64,000 nucleotides of DNA. Origin: Akebia trifoliata (taxonomy: Eukaryota > Streptophyta > Magnoliopsida > Ranunculales > Lardizabalaceae). Below are positions 11,140 through 21,022 of this stretch, piece by piece. The stretch's first letter is position 1. Each line of letters begins with the position of its first letter. A model generated the notes under the pieces. The model was not told the DNA's origin. It was given only the letters and a program-made list of their open reading frames with translations, and did no database searches. The position numbers and the translations under genes were made by a program. Where the stretch lies: assembly GCA_017979445.1 (NCBI GenBank), contig CM030714.1:44531220-44595219 (forward strand). The letters run 5' to 3'.

Positions 11140-12843
11140 CTGATTCATGGTTTTTCAGTTACTTCGATGTACAGCAATGATAGATCACCGTCAACACTCA
11201 TGGAATAATGGATACGCCAATTATTTTCTTTCTTGAAAACTGATTGTTCTTCTTGAGTTCACTTGTACATGAAAGTCTCTATACTCTTTTGTCAGAACTT
11301 TGTATTCTTTTGTTTTTTCATTCAATAAGAATCAAAGTGAGAAACTTGCATTGATCATTAAATGTATATCGTGTGTCAGGACGTGTAAATAATGGTGTTC
11401 TAACAGGCACTGTTTTCTTTAAAATGACACTTGTAACTAGTATAACTAAGGTGGCTTTGCTTGAAAGTAATAAAAATAGTTTCATCTCAAACTTAAATTA
11501 ACTTGGATGCAAGGAATTTGGTTTCAAGGGAAAATGAATTCTACCATTTGGTGGCACCTAAGAAAATGACAAAAAAGGAGTTGGTTTTCAGTTTTGAGGG
11601 TTGGGGATAGACTAAAGATAATTACTTCAGGAGGGAAAATATTTTCCGCGTACAAGGAGAATCAACTTGTAAATTATGTACAAGGACATTAAATATTCTA
11701 ATTTAATAATAGTCAATGAGGCAGCCAGAGTAAATTTACTTTAGCTAAAATCAGATGCTATAGAGAATGTGATCTAATGCTTATTTTCTATCTTGATAAA
11801 TGTTGGTTCTTTCTCAAGTTCACTTGTACATGAAAGTCTTTGTATTCTTTGTCAGAACTTTGTATTCTTTGCCTTGTTGATTCAATAAGAAGTGAGGTGT
11901 GGCACTTGAATTGGTCATGAAATGTAAATCGTCGCTCGATGGGATGATATGGGTAAGTTCTTTCTAGTAATAAATCCAATTTTTTTTAGGAAATCAAGAT
12001 GAGGATCAAAAGTTGTTAGCTTTTGAAAAGAATTTGTTTCCAAGGTAATATAAACTCCTTGGGAAAATGAATTTTTCCATTTGATGGTGTGGGTAGTTGT
12101 GAGAATAGAAATTTGGGATGGGAAAAACATCTTCCCACCTATGAGAAATCACTTTGGCCATGAAAATGGTTTCCAATGAAAATTTGGGGTAATTGTGTTT
12201 CTAGGGAATACCATTTTCCATGTGCAATCCCTTCTTTATTCCTTTTCAAGGTCCTGTGAATTTAAGGGTTAACTCCCATTTTAGCTCAATCGAAAGATCT
12301 TGAAGAAAGTGTAGAGTTCGTCAAAATTTCTAAGAGAACAAAAGTAAAACTTTGTTAGATTTTGCTTATTGATTCAATAAGAAGTGAGGTGTGGCACTTG
12401 AATTGGTCATGAAATATAAATAGCAGTGCTCGATGGGATGGTATTGGCAAGAGCTTTCTAAGAAATCCATTTTTCTTAAGAAATCGTGATGTGGATTAAA
12501 AGTTACAAATTTTGAAAATTTTAAGAGACTCTCTTCCAAGTGACGATATTGATTGCAAGGAATTCATTTTCAAGGGAATATTAATTCCTTGGGAAAATGA
12601 CTTCTATTGTTTGATTGCACCTGAGAAAATGTCAAAAGGAGATTTGGATTTTTGTTTTAAGAGTGAGGGTAGTCGTGAGAATAACATTATGGTGTGGGAA
12701 ATTATTTTCCAGGGAGTGGGGTGGGAAAACATTTTTGCACCCCAAGGGGAAATTGCTTTGGCCTTGAAAATGGTTTCCAACGAAAATATGCCAATACAAT
12801 GAATACTCGATGGAGACCAAAGTCAAAGCCAACTTATTGGTAA
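11140..12843. other. Spacer between TH2 copy 2 and the chimeric fragment, with repeat family W
   Basis: No gene is visible. After the copy 2 3' flank (TCATTCAATAAG at 11317) there are three divergent copies of an unclassified repeat, here called W: about 11500-11660, 11940-12220 and 12425-12800. W is marked by CCTTGGGAAAATGAATTC, TTTGATTGCACCTGAGAAAA and TGGCCATGAAAATGGTTTCC. Further copies lie at 17890-18130 and about 43010-43210. Confidence 0.55.
12425..12800 (+). repeat. Repeat family W, third copy in this spacer
   Basis: An open frame (12512-12802, 96 codons) shares a similar peptide with the copy at 17891-18130: IPWEN, FYCLIAPEK, SRENNIMV, QGEIALA. I do not recognise the peptide. High DNA identity alone could keep the frame open, so I treat it as a repeat, not a gene. 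Confidence 0.5.
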
Positions 12844-13690
12844 AAATATATCAGGTATTGGGTACATATTGACACACTTAAAATCTATTGACAAGAGATT
12901 AAAGATGATGATATTTTGGTCATTTTATTATTCTCTCATAGAAGACCAAAGTCAATAAGTGTCCCATTCCCATAAGTTTGAAAAGCCAGGGAGTATGTCT
13001 AGTTTTTACCAAAATAAGGAGGGGTACCTCAAAATTACACAATTTTATGATTGAAAGCAAACTACTTTCGGCGCCAAATCTTTCTTTGCGAAATTGTTCT
13101 GTTATTTCTCTCATATGTTCTTCTGTTACTACCAGTATCTCTTGTTCTGTTATAACTCTCTCTCTTCTGCAATTCTGCAATTCTACTTTCGATTTTCTTG
13201 ATTGGAGCAAGAAACCATGGACTCTTTTAATTGGAGCGGGATGTCTGGCATTCTCTACACAAGATTATATGGATCTTCCACACAAGAATATGTTGAATTC
13301 TTTGGCTGATACATGGTTTTTCAGTCACTAGTTGGTCTTTTTGTGTTTTGATATTCTTTCAACTGTTAGAACTCCGAACACAATAGATAATCATCGTCAA
13401 TGCTCGTGGAATAATGTGAAGATATTACTACAATTCATTCATCAGAGTCCTTGTATTCTTTTGTATATGATCTCAAGATAGTACTCCGAACATTTGTATT
13501 CTACTTCTTGTTGATTCAACAAATAGCAAAGTGAGGCACTTGATTGGCAATGATATGTGTATCGTGTGCCATGACATGTATAAATAACGGTGCTCAAGGG
13601 ATGAAATCGTCAAGAGCATTCTACCAAATCCATTTTTTAAGAAATCGGGATGTGGAGTTCTTTAAAATGATACTCATAACTAGAATATAT
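12844..13690 (+). pseudogene. Chimeric TH2 remnant: promoter joined to the end of exon 6
   Basis: Bases 12844-13216 are nearly the copy 1 promoter and leader, including the E2F-type motif at 13066-13078. The start codon (13217) is kept, but after MDS the sequence jumps into exon 6 (FNWSGMSGILYT), so exons 1-5 are missing. A second deletion removes the part between two TCTACACA words near the end of exon 6. The result is a 30-codon frame ending at 13309, followed by the normal 3' flank. Both HAD motifs and the whole TenA domain are absent. It may still be transcribed, since the promoter looks intact. Confidence 0.8.
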
Positions 13691-14084
13691 AAGAGGGCAC
13701 GGGGCTTAAGTGGGGTATGACACACCCGAGAATGGAGGAAAATATGCACTCAACACTTTTATATGAAAGACAGTCATGACTTCCATTAGCTCTACTAGGC
13801 GAAAAACCAAGTTGATTCTAGCTTAGCTTATTTGTCCTTAATCTAAATTCTCAAAAGGGTAATCACGGAAAATGTGGGGGAGAATCGGATGCCTTAAAAA
13901 AGAATAACGATTTCAAATCCATCCTTGGCACTCGGAACATGGAAGAATAAGATTCGTTCAGCTTGCTCGCAAAAAAATCTACCAAAAAACCCAAAACCAA
14001 CTTATTGTTTCAAATTCATCAACTTATTTTTTTTTCGACAAGAGGTAAAAGATGACGATATTTTTGGTCATTCTATCAGTCTTT
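13691..14084. other. Spacer before TH2 copy 3
   Basis: No gene. A minus-strand retroposon tail (R3; GGAAGAATAAGATTCGTTC) lies at 13940-13958. Short matches to other array spacers, such as AACCAAGTTGATTCTAGC near 13812, show it belongs to the duplicated unit. Confidence 0.4.
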
Positions 14085-14354
14085 CATAGTATACCAAAGT
14101 CAATAAGTGTACCATTGCAATAAATTTGAAAACCCAGGGAGTATCTCTAGTTTTTACCAAAACCAGAGGGGCATTTCAAAATTACAGAGCTTTTATGTTT
14201 GAAAGAAATCAAACAACTTTCCGCGCGAAATCTTTCTTTGTAACATTGTTCTGTTATTTCTTTCTTATATTCTTCTGTTACTTTCTCTCTCTCTCTCTCT
14301 CTTCTGCAACTCTGCTTTCGATCTTCCAACTTTCTTGATTGGTGAACAGTTGTG
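14085..14354 (+). promoter_or_regulatory. Promoter and leader of TH2 copy 3 with E2F-type motif
   Basis: The E2F-type motif is TTTCCGCGCGAAA at 14218-14230 (minus strand TTTCGCGC, fitting TTTSSCGC). A CT run lies at 14284-14301. As in copy 2, the upstream start codon used by copies 1 and 4 is absent, and the first ATG in frame is 14355. Confidence 0.5.
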
Positions 14355-17300
14355 ATGGAAGCAACCGTACACGAACCCCAAGAACAAGGTGTCGCAGTGC
14401 GACTCTGGAACAAATTCAAGAACAAATCTGCGTTCTCCAAGTACACCCCTTTCATGATTTGTCTTGCTTCAGGAGATTTGGATTATTATACCTTCTGCAA
14501 TTACGAAGTCCAAGATGCCTCTTTCATCGAAGCTTTTCCAGAAGTGTGAGTTTTTTCTCAAATTTTCTCTCAAGTTCAATTTGTCTTGCTTTGGATGATT
14601 TAGTATTTTTCTTCTTTTAATATTTGTTTGATTTCAATTTCTCAAATTTTCTCTATTTTCTTTATAGGTTGGAGACGGTCGAAGAATGGATTGGTAAAGA
14701 TGGCATATATGCGATTGGATTTGGGGCATTGAGGAATAGTGTTCAGTCCATGATGGTCAATATACACAATTCTTTTGTAACTGTAAGATTTCTTGCAAGA
14801 TTTCTCAATTGGGTTATGTTAAATGGTTTGATTCTATGGTTCTTGGTGTTATAAATCATTGTTGAATCGCAAATTATGTTTCTCGCTATTTCTTGAATTA
14901 CTTGTAGCCTCTTTTAGGATTTAATGAAGATTTGTTGATTGCTAAGCTAATATCCACAAATTTAGTGATTAAATAGTGTTAGGACAGCAATGCTCAGCAT
15001 ACACAATTCTTTCGTAATGTAAGATTTCTTGCAAGATTTCTCAATTGGGTTATGTTAAATGGTTTGATTTAGTGGTTCTTGGACATCAAATCCCAAATTA
15101 ATATTTGTTTTTTGGTGCTATAAATCATTGGCAAATCGCAAATTGTGTTTCTCATTATTTCTCGAATTACTCCTAGCCTCTTTTAGGATTTAGTGCAAGA
15201 CATCTTGATTTCTTAGCTACGATCCATAAATTTAGTGATTAAATAGAGTAGGACAACAATGCTCAGCATATGCAGTTCTTTAGTAATTGTAAGATTCCTC
15301 AATTGGTTTTATCTTAAATGGTTTAATTGGACGTCAAAACAAAGTAATATCATCTTAAAAAGTTCCATTTAGATTTATTTCTGTATTACTTCCATTTGAT
15401 ATTTGTTGGGGGGATTTGGAAGGAAAGAAATGCCAAAAACAAAGCATGTTAGCTTTGCTTCATTAATAGAAGTACAATTAGAATTAAACTTTTTCTTTTC
15501 TTCATTCATCATGTATATGTGTGAGAGATCATCTTACAGTTATAAATATTCTGAAAAGAATTGAATTTGCAGGGATTTAGTTTTGATATTTCCGACTCAG
15601 AAGTAGATAACTGCAAGAATTTCTTGTTAGAAACAGCTTCCCCGAATGATGATGCGTCTCCTTCTGAAAAGATGAAAGCTGCTGCTTATACAATAGGTGC
15701 TATGACGCCTTGCTTGAAGCTCCATATTTGCTTAAGTAAAGAGCTCATCTGGGAAATTCTGGATCCTAATGAAAGAAATCAACTCTGCCAGAAATGGATT
15801 AATAATTATTCCTCTGAAAGTTTTGAGGTTTTTTTTATTATTAGGCATTGATCCTTTTTAAAAAAAATTTTATTTTTTATTCTTTGTATTTCACGTTTAA
15901 ACCGATTCACTTGCTGATCACACACAGGCACACATTGGCTTCATTTGCTCAAATGTCTCACTTCTCATTTTCTTTCTGAATAACTACAGGTAGCAACTCT
16001 TCAAACTGAGAACTTACTTGATCAACTAAGTATCTCTTTTACACAGAAAGAGCTTGAAGTCCTGGAAAAGACTTACCATCAAGCTATGCAATTTGAGATG
16101 AATGCTCTTTCTGCTCAAAAGATTACTCAGGAAACTGTAGTCCCCTTATCTGGAAAGCCTAACCTTGAGGGGCGTCGTCTCCTTATATTTTCTGATTTTG
16201 ATTTTACTTGCACTACTGTTGGATCCTCTGATACTTTAGCAGAGATGATAATATGTATTGATAAGAAATGGGATACTCTTAGGGAATGGTATAAAAGAGA
16301 GTATGAGAATTGGATTGACAAAATATTGTCTGGTGAGAAAGGTAAAGATTTTAATAGTTGTTTTTTTCCCTCTGAAATGGGAAATATCTTACTGAGAGGC
16401 CTTATTTATTCTTCTCAATGATTTTTTCAGTCAAGGGATTTAACTATGAGGGCCTAAGCAAAACATTAGAACAATTTTCAAGTGTTGAGACAATAGTGAA
16501 TTCAGGAGTGATTGGGTCGAAGTTTCTGAGTGGTTTAAGTCTAGAAGATATAAGACGAGCTGGTGAACATTTAAAGCTCCAAGATGGTTGCATAGATTTC
16601 TTTCAGAGGATTGTAAACAAGGCAGATGTCCATATGCTTTCAGAATGTTGGTGTGGGGATCTCATTAGATCAGCTTTTTCATCAGGTACTCTCATTAGTT
16701 CCCTTGATGTTCTCATAGCATTTTTAATTAGGATATATTTCCAAGCTATTTGTGTTCATTAATTAAGATTGTGACAATCTGATTTGCTGCTTTATGTAAA
16801 TTATGCTAACTTCTGATATTAAAAAAAAAAAATTAAGTCATTTAGTTAATGGTGTGTTCTTGGATTGGTTGTGATTGTGTTTCTTTTGAGAATACTTCTC
16901 TGATTCTCTGAGTTTTAAGGCTCATTTGGATAACATTTGTTTGGCTGATCTTTTTTCTGGAAATAAATTTTTTCAAAGGACCTGTTTAGGCTAAAAAAGT
17001 TTTCTTATAAAAATACTACACTGATTCTCGCATTGCATCTTTATAGTGCTATGTAGCATAATTATGCTTGCTCTGGCAGCACACATCCTTCCTGTTATTC
17101 TTTCTATTGCATTCAATAGATAGTATCTTAAACACTACTATACTGGTTTTGTTCAGCAGTTGGTTTAGATTGTTTGAGTGTACATGCGAACGAGTTCACT
17201 TACAAAGAATCCATCTCTACTGGTGGAATTATTACGAATGTGGAATCTCCTAAAGACAAGGTTCAAGTTTTCAAGAGCATTGTAAAGAAAGGTGACACGT

Positions 17301-17575
17301 ACTTATCTGTATACATCGGAGACTCTGTGAGTGACTTGCTTTGCCTGCTCGAAGCTGATGTTGGCATTGTGATTGGGTCGAACTCAAACATCAGGAAAAT
17401 GGGGAATCAGTTTGGTGTTTCTTTTGTTCCGTTGTTCTCTGGTTTGGTGAAGAAACAACGTGAACATGTTGAAGGCCACTCTTTTAATTGGAAGGGGCTC
17501 TCTGGCATTCTCTACACTGTCTCTAATTGGGCCGAAATACATGCCTTCATTTTGGGACAGCCTAAATCGTCATAG
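14355..17575 (+). CDS. TH2: TH2 copy 3: bifunctional TenA / HAD phosphatase, most divergent copy
   Basis: My model joins 14355-14545, 14668-14782, 15573-15827, 15990-16341, 16431-16685 and 17160-17575, giving 527 residues with no stop. TenA half: LWNKF, NYEVQD (pocket Asp kept), and QAMQFEMNAL with the conserved Glu but AL where copy 2 has FF. HAD half: SDFDFTCT (Asp256, Asp258), Ser in HMLSECWCGD, SPKDK lysine, GDSVSDLL. Exon 5 is clearly different from the other copies (VKGFNYEGL, RRAGEHLKL), and the protein ends FILGQPKSS without the longer tail of the others. All splice sites are GT-AG; exon 4 begins GTAGCA where others have GAGGCA. It is probably the oldest lineage in the array. Remnant 0 resembles it. 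Confidence 0.83.
14970..15340 (+). repeat. Two decayed duplicates of the exon 2 end inside intron 2 of copy 3
   Basis: The end of exon 2 with its donor (ATACACAATTCTTTTGTAAC, then TGTAAGATTTC) recurs near 14974-15075 and again near 15244-15330, each followed by the same intron sequence (TTTCTCAATTGG). Spacings are about 236 and 270 bp. The duplicated parts start within exon 2 and carry no acceptor, so they should not act as exons. Confidence 0.7.
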
Positions 17576-17889
17576 TTTTTCAGTTAAGTTCATGAAAATC
17601 AATCCTGCTCCAGTGTCTTTCCTCGTGCACATTTTCTTTATCCTCCAAACAACATAAATCGTCAATGCTCATGAAATAAGGGATGTGCCCACGTCTGTTG
17701 AAGATGGTACTACAATTGATTCATGAAAATCCTTGTATTCTTTTGTATATTATCTCAAAACTTAATTTCCATCTTAAAAAATGTCTGTTTTTCTTGAGTT
17801 CATGTGTACATCGAAGTCCCTGTATTCTTTTTCAGAACATTGTATTCTTTTGCTTATTGATTCAATAAGAAGTGTCATGAAATGTAAAT
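17576..17889. other. 3' flank of TH2 copy 3
   Basis: Contains the shared array 3' flank: TTGTATTCTTTTGTATATTATC and TTGATTCAATAAGAAGTG (AATAAG near 17866). No other gene is seen. Confidence 0.5.
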
Positions 17890-18130
17890 TGTGTGCCAGG
17901 GAATATCAATTCCTTGGGAAAATGAATTCTATTGTTTGATTGCACCTGAGAAAATATCAAAAGGAGAGTTGGACTTTAGTTTTGAGGGTGAGGGTAGTCG
18001 TGAGAATAACATTATGGTGCGGGAAATCATTTTCCTGGGGGTTGGGGTGGGAAAACATTTTTGTGCCCAAGGGGAAATTGCTTTGGCCATGAAAATGGTT
18101 TCCAGCGAAAATATGAAATCATGCATCTGA
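17890..18130 (+). repeat. Repeat family W, copy near TH2 copy 3
   Basis: Matches the W copy at 12425-12800 almost throughout, including the open frame. It directly follows the copy 3 3' flank. Confidence 0.55.
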
Positions 18131-18675
18131 AAATGGTTTCCAATTAATCCGTTGATTCTCAAGAGAATAGCTGACAATTGGGCATCAAAAACCTGTTGAT
18201 ACATACAAAATACAAAGCAATTGGAAAAAGAACGCGAAAAAAAAAAAGAGAAAAAATCATCTCTAATCTGGATTCAATTAATTAAAAAATTCCATCTAAA
18301 CTATTACAAATGGTCCATTTATAGTCCACAATTTACCTGAAATAGAAAACTTCTCTAAAATAGTAAAATTCCTAATTCGATTGAAACACTTATAATAATC
18401 TTAAAATTACTAATAAAGACATTTTAAAAAGTAATGGAATCCAAACTCACAAGTGATAAAAATACTTACGTGCTTCCCACACACTTACAAGTGGGTCATT
18501 TTTGGAACTCGTTACAATGCATCATTACCGATAATTTGGCATTAAAGTAGACTTGTTCAAATGATCTCCTATGGTATTTGCATCAAAATAAGACATAGGA
18601 CCCAAACCAAGAACGATTCTACATTGAGTCTACATTCTTAATCTAAATCTGCAAATGGTCGACTCAAAGTTTCTG
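18131..18675. other. AT-rich spacer
   Basis: No gene. About 18470-18545 (GTGCTTCCCACACACTTACAAG, TCGTTACAATGCATCATTA) is a copy of 5665-5735, so this is duplicated array spacer. Confidence 0.4.
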
Positions 18676-18979
18676 CTTACCAAGTAGGTGCTATGATGCC
18701 TCGCTTGAAGCTCCATAATTTCTTAAGTAAAGAGCTCATCATCTCGGCACTTATTGAAATCTTGGATTTATTCTTCCTAATGGTTTTTCAATAGAAGAGT
18801 TTAACTATGATGGGCTATGTATAGCACTTGAGAATCATTCGGAGAATACTGAAGGGTTTAAATCATGCTCCAAGATGGTTGCATAGACTTATTTAAGAAG
18901 ATTGTAAACAACAATGCACGTGTCCATATAGTTTCAAATTGTTGGTGTGGAGCTTTTGTTAGATCAGTTTTTGCATAGA
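18676..18979 (+). pseudogene. TH2 remnant: exon 3 piece joined to exon 5
   Basis: Bases 18686-18752 match the middle of exon 3 (GGTGCTATGATGCCTCGC to CTCGGCACTT). The sequence then jumps to the end of intron 4 and exon 5 (GAAGAGTTTAACTATGATGG). Exon 5 has two internal deletions: after CATTCGGAG, and between GGTTTAAAT and GCTCCAAG. It ends in an in-frame stop within VRSVFA. Exons 1, 2, 4 and 6 are gone. The AACAACAATGCA stretch and the TCATCTCGGCACTT end point to a copy-2-like parent. Confidence 0.8.
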
Positions 18980-20449
18980 GTTCTATTTGTTTAAATACTT
19001 GATTTAGTGGAGACGTCTCAGTCTCAATTGCGTTGCGGTAGCTAAGTGTTTTGTAAATTTCAAGACTTCAATGGAAAATTAGCAATCTCTCTGACCACAT
19101 TTTTTCATTAATGCCCCTAAAAAGTAATGATGTTTCAATGGTCCAAGAATGTCATTGAGCATAAGCAGACATTCCCCGAAACTATGGACTTTCATTGTTA
19201 TTTCGGAGGAGTAGTTCAGTGTTTCTTGTTTGAGTCGAAAACGTCTCAATTGTATAGCTAATATGCATAAAAAGCAATGCTATTCAGTAATCGTGAAATA
19301 ACATTTTTTAAATTCCAAGACTTTGATGGATAGTAATTTGCAATCTCTCCGAAAATTTGGTTTTCCATTGAGGTTTAATTTTTATTAGAGTTATTTGTCC
19401 TTAGAAAAAGTGTTCTTAATCAAATCTATTTTTAATTGATCATTCACACCTTCACTCTCAATGAATAGGGCCAACTCCAAATCCAACTAGTAAGCAATTT
19501 TCTCATTAGAAAAAGAATTTAAAAAAGAATATCGATTTTATAAGGCCCTAGGAACAAAAGTTGACCATACAAATCCTTGGCACTCACAACATGCAAAGGA
19601 ATGAAATAATTAAAATGGGTATGAAACAAATAATTAAAATGGGTGTGAAACACTTGAAATAACATAAGGGCGCACTATATACACCCATTGTAGCAAAAAC
19701 TTGTTGGCTAGTTACACCCACCAATTTATTTTAAAACTTAATAGTAACCTACTAAATGTTTCAATAATTTTTGGTAGATACATACCAAACGTTTTTCAAA
19801 TGGGATCCCGTGGAAAGATCTGTTCAGTATCTAACTACCAATCTAAAATGATAAATTCGATAGAAACATACTCAAAAAATACGGTATCATACGGTAGAAA
19901 CACACCAAACAGTTCTTTACATGGGGATCTCATGTGAAAAAATGTGTTTGGTATGTTCCTACTGAAATATTGTTGATTAGTTTAGTCTTGACTTATCGAA
20001 CATACTGGGAATTTTGGAAAAAAAAAAAAAAAAACAAAATTGATGCAAACAATAAAAGATAAAATCGATTTTTAATGGTTCATTTGCAAAACGATTAAAA
20101 AAATTTCAAGAACAAAAGATGATAAAAACTCACTTCCATTTATCAAAATACTTAATTATATCAAATAATGGTAAAAAAAAAAAAAATTCAGATTCGATTG
20201 AACTTTAATAGGATTTTTCGATAGGAGGGAAAAGTTATGTTTGTTGGGTGTGTGCAGTAAAACATAATAAAACTCAAAATGGTATTTATGCGCTTATACA
20301 TTATTGACATTTAACTTTTAAGTAGCTTTATACAGCAAAAAAGTGGGGTGTACATAGCCCGCCCCAAACATAAAATATGATTTTGGATAAAATTAAATAG
20401 AAGAATATAATTTTTGGTAGTAAAATTAGATGGTCAAGATATCTAGACT
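18980..20449. other. Spacer before TH2 copy 4, with an inverted-repeat element
   Basis: No gene is visible. A candidate MITE lies at about 19765-19975: its ends are inverted copies of one another (GATACATACCAAACG near 19778 and, on the minus strand, GGAACATACCAAACAC near 19955), with GGGATCC/GGGGATC words inside the arms. Bases 19000-19480 repeat phrases of the TH2 introns (CTTAATAAT-like and CATTAAACTT-like words). Confidence 0.45.
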
Positions 20450-20694
20450 CTCATAGTAGAAAAAGTCAATAAGTGTCCCATTACAATAAATTTGAAAACT
20501 CAGGGAGTATCTCTAGTTTTTACCAAAACCATAGGGGTGTTTCAAAATTACGAAGTTTTTATGTTTGAAAGAAATCAAACAACTTTCCGCGCGAAATCTT
20601 TCTTTGTGACATTGTTCTGTTATTTCTTTCTTATATTCTTCTGTTACTCTCTCTCTCTCTCCTCTGCAGAATTTCTTGATTGGAACAAGAAACC
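20450..20694 (+). promoter_or_regulatory. Promoter and leader of TH2 copy 4 with E2F-type motif
   Basis: Shares the array promoter block. The E2F-type motif is TTTCCGCGCGAAA at 20584-20596. The CT run (20647-20662) is shorter than in copy 1. The block ends TTGGAACAAGAAACC before the ATG at 20695. Confidence 0.5.
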
Positions 20695-20991
20695 ATGGAA
20701 TCGAAATCTACAGTTGCAATGGAACCTATGGTACAGGAACCCAAAGAACAAGGTGTCGCCATGAGACTCTGGGACAAATTCAATAACGAATCTGCGTTTG
20801 CCAAGTACACCCCTTTCATGATTTGTTTAGCTTCCGGAACTTTGGATTTGAAGACATTCTGCAATTACGCCGACCAAGATCAGTTTTTCATCACAGCTAT
20901 TCAGACTGCGTGAGTTTTTCTCACATTTCTTTCAAGTTAAAATTGTCTTGGTTTGGATGATATAGAGTTCTTTTGATCATAAGTTGTTTGG

Positions 20992-21022
<31 letters not shown>

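Noticed and set aside
12512..12802. Novel small protein gene in repeat W
   Set aside because: No start context, no splice signals and no known family; similar frames can persist by recent duplication. It is kept only as a finding to test.
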